Positions 1 to 6,798 of a DNA stretch of 13,793 bases are shown here, one piece after another. The notes beneath the pieces are model-generated. The model had not been told where the DNA came from. It was given only the letters and a program-made list of their open reading frames with translations, and searched no databases. Each line of letters begins with the position of its first letter. Within the stretch, counting starts at the first letter, position 1. Made by a program: the position numbers and the translations under genes. The stretch comes from JACOXT01 sp964372855 (GTDB lineage: Bacteria > Patescibacteriota > Microgenomatia > Levybacterales > UBA12049), in NCBI GenBank assembly GCA_964372855.1, contig CAYJRY010000031.1:1-13793 (forward strand). Direction: 5' to 3'.

Positions 1-338
1 TTGAGATTTTGAGTAAAAAAAATCAAGATCCAATTGTTGTATTTGAGAAAGCAATTCAAAATGTCGGCCCCCGTCAAGAAGTGAAACCAAGAAGGGTCGG
101 AGGCGCATCTTATCAAATACCTATGGAAGTTCGAGGAGAAAGAAAACAGGCTCTTGCTATTCGATGGATAATTGATGCTGCAAGAAAAAGATCAAATAAA
201 GAGTATCAGATTTTTGAAAAAAAATTAGCATCAGAACTCATGGATGCATCCAATGAGCTTGGTGAAGCAATTAAAAAACGCGATTCAGTTCACCGCATGG
301 CAGCGGCTAACCGTGCCTTCGCTCACTTCAAGTGGTAA
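1..338 (+). CDS. rpsG: 30S ribosomal protein S7, 5'-truncated by the window edge
   Basis: S7 is a primary binder of the 3' major domain of 16S rRNA and organises the head of the 30S subunit, near the decoding and exit sites. The frame is open from the left edge (first full codon at position 3), so the M at 9 is probably not the start. About 110 residues are visible of a family length near 156, so roughly the first 45 are missing. Diagnostic stretches are DPIVVFEKAIQNVGP, RRVGGASYQIPMEV, ALAIRWIIDAARKR, LASELMDASN and the C-terminal HRMAAANRAFAHFKW. The stop is TAA. In most bacteria fusA follows directly; here it lies about 1.75 kb downstream with other genes between. Identity is certain from the sequence motifs. 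Confidence 0.97.
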   Translation, partial: EILSKKNQDPIVVFEKAIQNVGPRQEVKPRRVGGASYQIPMEVRGERKQALAIRWIIDAARKRSNKEYQIFEKKLASELMDASNELGEAIKKRDSVHRMAAANRAFAHFKW

Positions 339-456
339 TAGGTTAAAATTAATATTTTTTTCCTAGCCTTATTATCAATCAAGTAACATTAAGTTCTTAA
401 AAAAGATTTTACAGAATAATATATGGATTTAATGATGAGATTGTTTTAATATTATC

Positions 457-487
457 AAAAAATCTAATGATTTAGATTATTAGACTA
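457..487. repeat. Left 31-bp direct repeat beside the yerC-like gene (contains 20-bp imperfect palindrome)
   Basis: This 31-bp stretch matches 932-962 in the same orientation at 27 of 31 positions and ends 2 nt from the stop codon of the minus-strand yerC-like gene. Positions 464-483 form an imperfect palindrome (CTAATGAT..ATTATTAG, 16 of 20 symmetric positions). Read on the minus strand, the palindrome is followed by a run of six T, so it could also act as a weak AT-rich terminator for the yerC-like gene. A second operator copy is the other reading. Confidence 0.7.
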
Positions 488-489
488 AG

Positions 490-930
490 TTAGCCAAGTG
501 GTCTTTTTGGTTTTCTGTTCGATCTGCTGTCTTGGATTAATACTCTTCTAATTGACGAATCTGGTAATATATCGATTGCTTTAATTTCTAAATCTTGAAA
601 TATTTTTTCTAATTTTTCATCACGCAAAACTTTCTTAATAATCATCATATACCCTTCACCTCTGTAATTAAGCGTCATATTTACTCTGGCTATTGTTTCC
701 TGAGATACTTTTAAGATTTCTTTAATTGTATCGTATTGGTAACCTTTTGAGAGAAGAATTGCAATTGCCAGTCGTTTTGCAAGCATCGTTTGTTCAACGG
801 GACCAAGTAAATCAAGTAGAAATTTCTGGATATCTAATGGGTTTGAAAGTCTGGCAAATGATTTAAAGAAAATTGAGAAGATCTTGTTCCTAACATTTAC
901 CGATAAAGTTCTTCTAGAAACTTGTGGCAT
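490..930 (-). CDS. TrpR/YerC/YecD-family DNA-binding regulator
   Basis: Predicted transcription regulator of the Trp-repressor superfamily, YerC/YecD branch. Residues 40-100 carry the family core: LLGPVEQTMLAKRLAIAILL, then a helix-turn-helix (about 64-90) with YDTIKEILKVSQETIARVN and the hallmark LNYRGEGY. The family is usually about 100 residues. This protein has 146, with an extra charged N-terminus and a 45-residue C-terminal tail ending in a basic stretch. The ATG at 930 is chosen because the family core needs it and nothing better lies upstream; there is no clear Shine-Dalgarno. A minus-strand promoter lies at 968-997, and the palindrome at 939-958 sits between it and the ATG, suggesting autoregulation. 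The gene is divergent from the small genes that follow and interrupts the rpsG-fusA order. Ligand and targets are unknown; tryptophan binding should not be assumed for this branch. Confidence 0.85.
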   Translation of the reverse strand: MPQVSRRTLSVNVRNKIFSIFFKSFARLSNPLDIQKFLLDLLGPVEQTMLAKRLAIAILLSKGYQYDTIKEILKVSQETIARVNMTLNYRGEGYMMIIKKVLRDEKLEKIFQDLEIKAIDILPDSSIRRVLIQDSRSNRKPKRPLG

Positions 931-931
931 A

Positions 932-962
932 AAAAAATCTATTGATCTAAATCATTAGACTA
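932..962. repeat. Right 31-bp direct repeat beside the yerC-like gene
   Basis: Second copy of the repeat at 457-487, same orientation, 4 mismatches, beginning 1 nt outside the ATG of the yerC-like gene. It contains the palindrome at 939-958. The two copies bracket the ORF almost exactly. Confidence 0.7.
939..958. promoter_or_regulatory. Candidate operator of the yerC-like regulator (20-bp imperfect palindrome)
   Basis: CTATTGATCTAAATCATTAG is symmetric at 16 of 20 positions. It lies just downstream of the expected transcription start of the minus-strand promoter and 8 nt upstream of the ATG, where a bound repressor would block initiation or early elongation. A near copy is at 464-483. Binding by the adjacent YerC-like protein is an inference from position and symmetry. 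Confidence 0.5.
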
Positions 963-967
963 TATTC

Positions 968-997
968 ATTATCATAAATCTTTTAGCCTAATGTCAA
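968..997 (-). promoter_or_regulatory. Sigma-70-type promoter for the yerC-like gene
   Basis: Read on the minus strand: -35 TTGACA (992-997), 18-bp spacer, -10 GATAAT (968-973). The -35 is a perfect consensus and the -10 differs at one position. Transcription would start near 961, giving a leader of about 30 nt that contains the palindrome at 939-958. Confidence 0.65.
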
Positions 998-1137
998 AAT
1001 ACCTATAACCATAAATCTTTTTGCTTAAAGTATTCAGAACAGTCAATTGTGAGACAAATCACATAAAAGTTGTTAAATAGGATATAGTAATTCCTTGCTT
1101 AATTTTTATATATTGCTTTTGAAAGGAGGTTTTAGGT

Positions 1138-1341
1138 ATGGCAACAATTATTAATACGCCTGCGCAAACAAAAGATGAAGGGAACTGGTTAATGGTTTTG
1201 ATGGGATTGATACTTTTAGCAGCAATAATCTTTTTACTTTTCATCTATGGACTGCCTTTGATTAATGAATCAACTGGACAGCCAGGATTAAATGTGCCGG
1301 GGCAAATAGATATAAACCTTAGACAAGGTGAAGGGAGGTGA
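1138..1341 (+). CDS. Small single-span membrane protein, unknown function
   Basis: 67-residue protein of no family I recognise. The N-terminus (about 1-17) is polar, then comes one hydrophobic span at about 18-40 (WLMVLMGLILLAAIIFLLFI), and the C-terminal tail is polar, glycine/proline-containing and ends in QGEGR. The start is firm: AAAGGAGG at 1122-1129 lies 8 nt before the ATG. The gene's end carries the Shine-Dalgarno of the next gene (stop TGA at 1339-1341), so the two are probably co-transcribed and translationally linked. I could not choose a promoter upstream with confidence. The gene could encode a small stress-type or envelope peptide; that is a guess from its neighbour. Confidence 0.7.
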   Translation: MATIINTPAQTKDEGNWLMVLMGLILLAAIIFLLFIYGLPLINESTGQPGLNVPGQIDINLRQGEGR

Positions 1342-1349
1342 TAAATAAC

Positions 1350-1604
1350 ATGGAAATATTATTATGGATAGTATTAGGAGGCTTAGCAGGATGGTTAGCA
1401 TCGATCCTAATGGGCACTAACGAAGCGCAAGGGCTTCTTGCTGATATTGCTATGGGAATTTTGGGAGCTCTTGTTGGAGGATTCCTAATGGGTATATTTG
1501 GACAACCTGGCGTGACGGGTTTTAACCTATACAGCCTTATGGTGGCAGTATTGGGAGCGGTGGTTGTGATATACCTTGGAAGATTGCTTCGAAGAACCGT
1601 TTAA
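1350..1604 (+). CDS. GlsB/YeaQ/YmgE family small membrane protein
   Basis: 84-residue, very hydrophobic protein of the transglycosylase-associated (GlsB/YeaQ/YmgE) family, which is widespread, often stress-associated and of unclear biochemical role. Three hydrophobic segments are visible (about 3-20, 28-50 and 58-78). They are rich in glycine, with the typical GGLAGWLASILMG opening, a central IAMGILGALVGGFLMG, and a basic LLRR end. A GTG at 1338 would add four residues, but the ATG at 1350 is preferred: GGGAGGTGA at 1333-1341 is then correctly spaced and overlaps the previous stop. It is followed by a GC-rich hairpin pair. Confidence 0.82.
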   Translation: MEILLWIVLGGLAGWLASILMGTNEAQGLLADIAMGILGALVGGFLMGIFGQPGVTGFNLYSLMVAVLGAVVVIYLGRLLRRTV

Positions 1605-1614
1605 GGAAGGTGGC

Positions 1615-1649
1615 GCCGCGTCAAACGCGGCTGGGACGTTTGATGTCCC
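1615..1649 (+). promoter_or_regulatory. Tandem GC-rich hairpins with complementary loops
   Basis: Hairpin 1: GCCGCG (1615-1620), loop TCAAA, CGCGGC (1626-1631). Hairpin 2: GGGAC (1633-1637), 7-nt loop, GTCCC (1645-1649). TCAAAC at 1621-1626 is the exact reverse complement of GTTTGA at 1638-1643, so the loops could pair (kissing), or the two stems could exchange. The patch is far richer in GC than its surroundings. No T-run follows, so it does not look like an intrinsic terminator. It lies between the YeaQ-like and YtxH-like genes of one probable transcript and may be a processing, stability or regulatory element. Confidence 0.5.
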
Positions 1650-1711
1650 GGATTTAAGAATCACAAAGTTTTTGCTTTGCAAAAGCAAGAGCTTCTAAAG
1701 GAGGTGAGAAT

Positions 1712-1996
1712 ATGAAAAATAACAAAAATCTAAAAAAAGCCGTTAAGAAAGGCATAAATCCAATTGCCGCAGGTGTGGTAGGAGCAGCGGTGACAGCGGC
1801 AGCGGCCGGAACAGTTGTTATGCTTTCTGATAAAAAAAGACGAAAACGCATTGCCAAAACTTTAAATAATGTTACTAATAAAGGAAGACAATGGGCTAGT
1901 AAAGCAAATACGGTAATTTCTAATATGCAAGAGAAACTAGAAGAGGTGGACAAGAAAATTCCAGGAAATAGAAAAAAAATTGCGGCGAGAGTTTAA
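1712..1996 (+). CDS. YtxH-like small protein
   Basis: 94 residues: a basic N-terminus (1-16), one alanine/glycine-rich hydrophobic span at about 18-38, then SDKKRRKRIAKTLNNV and a lysine-rich, probably helical tail. This resembles the YtxH layout (a short membrane anchor followed by a charged amphipathic helix), a family linked to general stress in Gram-positive bacteria. The match is by layout and not by a strict motif. The start is firm: AAAGGAGGTGA (1697-1707) precedes the ATG by a normal distance. The alanine run uses GC-rich codons (GCGGCAGCGGCC), unlike the AT-rich neighbours. It is probably the last gene of the three-gene small-protein cluster, before the fusA promoter. Confidence 0.65.
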   Translation: MKNNKNLKKAVKKGINPIAAGVVGAAVTAAAAGTVVMLSDKKRRKRIAKTLNNVTNKGRQWASKANTVISNMQEKLEEVDKKIPGNRKKIAARV

Positions 1997-1998
1997 GA

Positions 1999-2028
1999 TT
2001 GTTGAAAAATGTGCTATACTAGTACAAT
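1999..2028 (+). promoter_or_regulatory. Promoter upstream of fusA
   Basis: An extended -10, TGCTATACT (2012-2020), is the clearest element. An alternative reading is TTGTTG (1999-2004), an 18-bp spacer, then TACAAT (2023-2028). Either would start transcription near 2027-2035 and leave a leader of about 55-60 nt before the fusA ATG. It shows that fusA has its own promoter apart from rpsG. Confidence 0.5.
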
Positions 2029-2031
2029 AAA

Positions 2032-2058
2032 TTCGAAATTCGAATATCGAAATTCGAA
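2032..2058. repeat. ATTCGAA-type repeat in the fusA leader
   Basis: TCGAAATTCGAA occurs at 2033-2044 and again at 2047-2058, giving four TTCGAA/TCGAA units in 27 bp. The whole stretch is also close to palindromic (22 of 27 positions), so the RNA could fold. It lies between the promoter and the ATG of fusA. Confidence 0.65.
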
Positions 2059-2087
2059 ACTATTTGGTATTCGGATTTTATTTTTTT

Positions 2088-4202
2088 ATGGCACAGATAG
2101 CACGAATCACCGAACTTTCCAAAATTAGAAATATTGGAATAATTGCCCATATTGACGCAGGCAAGACTACCACAACAGAGCGCATTTTATACTACACTGG
2201 TAAAACATATAAAATTGGGGATATAGATGAGGGTACTACGGTAATGGACTGGATGGAGGAGGAGAGGAAAAGAGGAATTACTATTGTTTCGGCAGCAACA
2301 ACCACGTATTGGAAAAATCATCGAATAAATATAATAGATACTCCTGGCCATGTTGATTTTACAGCAGAGGTTGAGAGATCTTTGAGGGTTTTGGATGGAG
2401 GGATAACAGTACTGGACGCAGAAGAAGGAGTACAATCTCAATCTGAAACAGTTTGGCGCCAAGCAGATAAATATAAAGTACCAAGAATTTGTTTTGTTAA
2501 TAAGATGGATAAAATTGGGGCTGACTTTTTCGCAACAGTTAAAAGTATTGAAGATAGGCTTGGAGCAAATCCCGCAATAATGGTATTGCCCATTGGCGCA
2601 GAATCATCTTTTAAAGGCGTTTATGACCTTTTGAATAAAAAATCAATTTTATGGACTGGTGAAGAATTAGGTGCGAAATTTACAGTTTCAGATGATATTC
2701 CGCAAGGCTTGCAAGACAAAATAGAAGAATATAGAAATTTGTTGGTTGAGAAAATTGCAGAGACAGATGATATACTGCTTGAAAAATATCTTGGAAACAA
2801 AGAACTGACTGTTGATGAGTTAAGGACAGCTCTTCGAAAAGCAGTTATTGGGTATAAGCTAGTTCCAATTTTTGCTGGATCATCCCTCAGAAATAAAGGC
2901 GTTCAACCACTTTTAGATGCTGTAGTTGATTATCTTCCAACACCGGCGGATTTAAAAGAAGTAAAAGGAGTAAATCCAACAAATGGGTTAGAGGAGACTA
3001 GAAAACTAACGCCTGAAGAACCATTTGCCGGCCTTGCTTTTAAGATACAAAATGACCCTCATGTTGGTAAATTGACATATCTTAGGATATATTCAGGAAA
3101 ATTATCAGCAGGCTCTTATGCGTACAACTCTACAAAAAACACTAAAGAGCGTGTAGGAAGACTTCTTCTTATGCATGCCAATCAAAGGGAAGAAATAAAA
3201 GAAGGGTTTGCTGGAGAAATAGTAGCGATAGTTGGTCTAAAAGAAACTGGAACTGGGGATACGCTGTGCGATGAAGCAAAACCAATTATTCTTGAGAAGA
3301 TTTCCTTCCCGGAGCCTGTAATATCTCTAGCAATTGAGCCAAAGACAAAATCTGATCAGGAAAAGCTAGGATATGCTTTAAAAAGACTTATGGATGAGGA
3401 TCCAACATTTCATGTTAAAACAAATCACGAAACAGGCCAAACAATTATCTCGGGCGTTGGAGAGCTACAACTTGAAGTAAAAGTAAACACAATGAAATCC
3501 GATTTTAACGTTTCAGCAAATGTGGGAGCGCCTCAAGTTGCTTATAAAGAAACTGTTACAAGAGTAGCAGAGGGAGAAGGAAAATATATTCGCCAATCAG
3601 GAGGGCGTGGTCAATATGGACATTGTTTCTTGCGAGTTGAGCCCAAGCCTCGAGGGGAAGGATTTGAATTTGTGGATGCAATAAAAGGCGGTGCGATTCC
3701 AGCTGAGTTTATAACATCAATTGAAAAAGGCGTTAAAGAAACAATGGAAAATGGAATACTTCTTGGATATCCGATGGTTGATATGAGCGTAACTGTTTAT
3801 GATGGATCGTATCATGAGGTTGATTCTTCTGATATTGCATTTAAAATCGCTGCATCCCAAGCACTACAAGCAGCTTCTAAGAATGCAGGCCTAACACTTC
3901 TTGAGCCGATTATGAAAGTTGAAGTAACAACGCCTTCTGAGTTTATGGGAGATATAATAGGTGATTTGTCTTCAAAAAGAGCACAAATATCAGAAACCAA
4001 AGAAAGAAGCAAAGCAACTATAATTTTGGCACTGGCACCTCTTGCTGAGCTTGCAGGATACGCGACAACACTTCGTTCGATGTCAAAAGGCAGAGCCTCC
4101 TATTATATGGAGCCATCCCATTATGAAGAAGTACCAAAAAATATTTTAGAGGGTATGCTTGCCAAATCTACTTTTACGGGCAGAGTTTCTGCTCAGAGAT
4201 AA
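2088..4202 (+). CDS. fusA: Elongation factor G
   Basis: Translational GTPase that drives translocation of tRNA and mRNA and, with RRF, ribosome recycling. 704 residues, the usual length. GTPase motifs: P-loop AHIDAGKT (20-27), switch I RGITI (62-66), DTPGH (84-88), NKMD (138-141) and the GSSLRNKGVQPLLDAVVDYLP end of the G domain. Domains II-V follow: PQVAYKET, GGRGQYGH, the domain IV tip KGGAIPAEF, and the C-terminal HYEEVPKNI. A TTG at 2064 would add eight residues (VFGFYFF-like) absent from the family, so the ATG at 2088 is chosen. No Shine-Dalgarno precedes it, only a T-rich stretch. Oddity: the usually invariant His in GELHLE is Gln here (residue 461, GELQLEV). The stop overlaps the next ATG by one base. 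Confidence 0.95.
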   Translation: MAQIARITELSKIRNIGIIAHIDAGKTTTTERILYYTGKTYKIGDIDEGTTVMDWMEEERKRGITIVSAATTTYWKNHRINIIDTPGHVDFTAEVERSLRVLDGGITVLDAEEGVQSQSETVWRQADKYKVPRICFVNKMDKIGADFFATVKSIEDRLGANPAIMVLPIGAESSFKGVYDLLNKKSILWTGEELGAKFTVSDDIPQGLQDKIEEYRNLLVEKIAETDDILLEKYLGNKELTVDELRTALRKAVIGYKLVPIFAGSSLRNKGVQPLLDAVVDYLPTPADLKEVKGVNPTNGLEETRKLTPEEPFAGLAFKIQNDPHVGKLTYLRIYSGKLSAGSYAYNSTKNTKERVGRLLLMHANQREEIKEGFAGEIVAIVGLKETGTGDTLCDEAKPIILEKISFPEPVISLAIEPKTKSDQEKLGYALKRLMDEDPTFHVKTNHETGQTIISGVGELQLEVKVNTMKSDFNVSANVGAPQVAYKETVTRVAEGEGKYIRQSGGRGQYGHCFLRVEPKPRGEGFEFVDAIKGGAIPAEFITSIEKGVKETMENGILLGYPMVDMSVTVYDGSYHEVDSSDIAFKIAASQALQAASKNAGLTLLEPIMKVEVTTPSEFMGDIIGDLSSKRAQISETKERSKATIILALAPLAELAGYATTLRSMSKGRASYYMEPSHYEEVPKNILEGMLAKSTFTGRVSAQR

Positions 4203-6796
4203 TGAAGTTTATATTTAATGGATTTATACTGACTATAGTAGTTTTTATACTGTTTAACCTTCGATTTACTGCTTTTGCTTCTGAAAAAGTGATTGTCCTA
4301 AATAGCACATTGGCTCTTTTCAATCCAAGCCTTGAGGTGTTAAGCGCTCAAGAGCTTGGGTATATAGTTGATAAAGTTGAAAATGAGACTTGGATTGGGA
4401 TGACAACTGAGGACTTTGCTCAATATAAAGCAATAATTATTGGAGATAATGAATGCCGAGATGGTGCTTTTTGGCTTGATACGGCTGAGGCAAATAAAAA
4501 TGTTTGGGGAAAAGCAGTTAATGGTAATGTGGTTGTAGTGGGTACTGACCCGGCGTTTCATTATTACCATAACCGGGGAGCTAGGGAGGCATCTCGTAAA
4601 CTTATTAAAAACAGTATTGATTTTGCGACATCTGCTTCGGGTAAAACAGGAGCTTATATAGGTCTTGGCTGTTACTTTGCTACTTCGCCACGCGGTACTA
4701 AGGTAAGTTTCTTAGATGGAATAGCTAATGAAGGTTTTACAGTAATTGGCGGGTGGTGGGATGATATACATATTGTAAACCCATACCACCCTGTTTTGGA
4801 AGGAATTTCAAATGCAGAGTTGTCCCGTTGGGGATATTCAGTACACGAGGTATTTGAGAGCTGGCCGAAGGATTTTGAGGTGCTGGCAATTGCGAGAGAT
4901 TTACTGTCAGATTATATCGCGCCTGATAGGACAAGAGGATCACCTTATATTCTTGCCCGAGGAGCTTCAGTTGGTCCTCCGACAGCGCCTGTTCCTTTTC
5001 TTGATCTGCCGTGGGATTATGAAGGAGAGGGACTGACATTTAACGAGGCAGCACTAAGTATAAATTCATATTTTGACCACGAATATCCGCTGTTGGGGAG
5101 TGGGCTTAGGGAACCGAATGAAGCCTTAGATTTAATAGTTAATTTTAAAGGATTTCCTAGAATAAAAAAATCTTACTCCTCTCATGACGGTTATGATTAT
5201 GGTAGGCTAGCAAAAGTTAACATTGGTGATCCAGTTTTAGCTGCCGCGGATGGTATCGCAACTTTTAGTGATTCTTGTAAAACATGCGGAAATATGATCC
5301 TTATTGACCATGGCAATGGATACCAATCAAGATATTTGCATTTGCAAAAAAACGGATTAATAACCAATGTTCCTGGAGAAAAAATAGAGGTTAAATCTGG
5401 ACAACAAATTGGTCTAGTTGGTGCAACAGGCAATGTTAGACCACCTAGTGACAAAGGAGCGCATATTCATTTCGCGGTAATTCAGGACAAAAATAATGAT
5501 GGCAATTTTTCAGATAATATTCCAGACGGCGCAACAGATCCTTTTGGCTGGCAGTCAAAAGAGGAAGATCCATGGCCCAACTTCGTCTTTGACTACGCTG
5601 GGCAAAGGAGAACTGGCAATACAAGTTTTTATCTTTGGAAGAAAAAGTTAGACAAACTCGACGCAATGCTTACTTCAAATCAGGCTGTATTTAATGTTGG
5701 AAAATTCAAAATTGAGTTTCAAGATGGCTCAACTACTCAAGAAATAAAAATCGAGATTCAATCTTCACCAATTGTTAAATTCTTAGACGATCTTAGTTCT
5801 CTTGGTACTACAATTGTTATCACTGCTTTTGACTTACTGGGAAATATAGTGACAAGTTTTGATAAGCCTTTTACACTGACAGTGGATTTTGGTTCTTTGG
5901 ATATTAGCAGCTTTGATGAGAATACTATTTCTATATACTCAAGTAGCGACGGCATAAAATGGACAAAAGAGCTGACAATTGTTGATTTTGAAACAAAAAC
6001 AGCAAGCGCAAAGTTAAATCACTTAAGTTATTTTGCTTTGATGGCAGAAAGATTAGATATAACTCCTCCGGCAACTTCTGTAGTTTTGGAAAATAAAGTT
6101 CTAACTCTTAATAGCCAAGATAATGAAGGCGGATTGGGCATTGATTATACATTGTATAGAATAGATGATGGAGATTGGGAGATTTACAAAGATCCTTTAA
6201 CATTCTTAGATGATGGGCATTATAAAATAGAATTTTATTCGGCAGATAAAGACGGAAATGTGGAAGAGACTAGATCTTTTGAGTTTGAAATAGCTTCTGA
6301 TGACATAGAGGAAAATTTGCCTGAGGCGAAGATATTTGTAGATATAAATAGAAATGATTTGGTTATTGAAGGGATTGGTAAAGATTTAACTGTTGAAAAG
6401 ACTGAAAATACCAAAACTGAGAAAGAAGAGCGTTATTACTATATAATTAAAGATCTGTCGGGAAATTCACTTATACTTGATGTAAGAGATAGAGACGGTA
6501 GAAAAGAAGATGGTTTTAGGATATATTCTTTGCAATATAATGAAAAACCTCTAATTATTTTACCCAGTAATAACTATTATGTGACTTATAAGAAGAATAA
6601 TGATATTTTGCATGTTGATGAGCAGAAATTTGAAATAGAACAGGAGATAGATATACGGATGAAATACGATTTCAAAAGAAATCATAGCACTATTGTTACA
6701 AGAGAAAATGGGGAGGAAAAAGTAAAAGATATAAAAGAAGACTTAGTTTTATTGCAAATATTTACAGATAAAGGTAAGTTAAAATATAATTATTGA
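4202..6796 (+). CDS. Secreted multidomain M23 (LytM-type) peptidase
   Basis: 864-residue exported protein, probably a zinc endopeptidase acting on cell-wall peptide crosslinks. Signal peptide 1-26 (hydrophobic core, AFA then SE). Residues about 28-270 form a domain I do not recognise, with alternating strands such as GNVVVVGTDPAFHYYHNRG and a GLGCYF motif, perhaps a glutamine-amidotransferase-like fold (weak). The M23 domain lies at about 320-470, with zinc ligands H328 and D332 in HDGYDYG, H380 in YLHL, and H421/H423 in HIHF, so the active site looks intact. A CKTC pair inside it may be a disulfide. At about 535-613 there is a beta-rich module ending NHLSYFAL. An OmpL47-like module (TPPATS..DGHYKIEFYSADKDGNVEE) lies at about 619-700, followed by an unassigned tail. 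It overlaps fusA by 1 nt and is followed 2 nt later by the next gene. Confidence 0.85.
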   Translation: MKFIFNGFILTIVVFILFNLRFTAFASEKVIVLNSTLALFNPSLEVLSAQELGYIVDKVENETWIGMTTEDFAQYKAIIIGDNECRDGAFWLDTAEANKNVWGKAVNGNVVVVGTDPAFHYYHNRGAREASRKLIKNSIDFATSASGKTGAYIGLGCYFATSPRGTKVSFLDGIANEGFTVIGGWWDDIHIVNPYHPVLEGISNAELSRWGYSVHEVFESWPKDFEVLAIARDLLSDYIAPDRTRGSPYILARGASVGPPTAPVPFLDLPWDYEGEGLTFNEAALSINSYFDHEYPLLGSGLREPNEALDLIVNFKGFPRIKKSYSSHDGYDYGRLAKVNIGDPVLAAADGIATFSDSCKTCGNMILIDHGNGYQSRYLHLQKNGLITNVPGEKIEVKSGQQIGLVGATGNVRPPSDKGAHIHFAVIQDKNNDGNFSDNIPDGATDPFGWQSKEEDPWPNFVFDYAGQRRTGNTSFYLWKKKLDKLDAMLTSNQAVFNVGKFKIEFQDGSTTQEIKIEIQSSPIVKFLDDLSSLGTTIVITAFDLLGNIVTSFDKPFTLTVDFGSLDISSFDENTISIYSSSDGIKWTKELTIVDFETKTASAKLNHLSYFALMAERLDITPPATSVVLENKVLTLNSQDNEGGLGIDYTLYRIDDGDWEIYKDPLTFLDDGHYKIEFYSADKDGNVEETRSFEFEIASDDIEENLPEAKIFVDINRNDLVIEGIGKDLTVEKTENTKTEKEERYYYIIKDLSGNSLILDVRDRDGRKEDGFRIYSLQYNEKPLIILPSNNYYVTYKKNNDILHVDEQKFEIEQEIDIRMKYDFKRNHSTIVTRENGEEKVKDIKEDLVLLQIFTDKGKLKYNY

Positions 6797-6798
6797 TA

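Noticed and set aside
339..456. Terminator after rpsG
   Set aside because: There is a T-run near 354-361 but no convincing GC stem before it; nothing else was seen in this gap.
973..1021. 12-bp direct repeat CATAAATCTTTT at 973-984 and 1010-1021
   Set aside because: It is short, AT-rich and partly inside the yerC promoter; kept only as a note because chance is plausible.
1338..1349. GTG at 1338 as the start of the YeaQ-like gene
   Set aside because: It lies inside the Shine-Dalgarno of the ATG at 1350, which has normal spacing and gives the family N-terminus.
1654..1953. 99-codon minus-strand open frame opposite the YtxH-like gene
   Set aside because: The plus-strand gene has a strong Shine-Dalgarno and a sensible protein; the reverse frame has neither.
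2064..2087. TTG at 2064 as an upstream start for EF-G
   Set aside because: The added residues are not part of the EF-G family and the ATG at 2088 gives the standard N-terminus.
2187..2462. 91-codon minus-strand open frame inside fusA
   Set aside because: It lies opposite the conserved GTPase domain and is a shadow of it.
4737..5666. Several open frames of 73-100 codons on both strands inside the M23 gene
   Set aside because: They overlap an 864-codon gene with clear domains, have no ribosome sites and no recognisable products.
6793..6798. TTG at 6793 as the start of the small membrane protein
   Set aside because: An in-frame ATG follows after two codons, just past the previous stop, and is the simpler choice.
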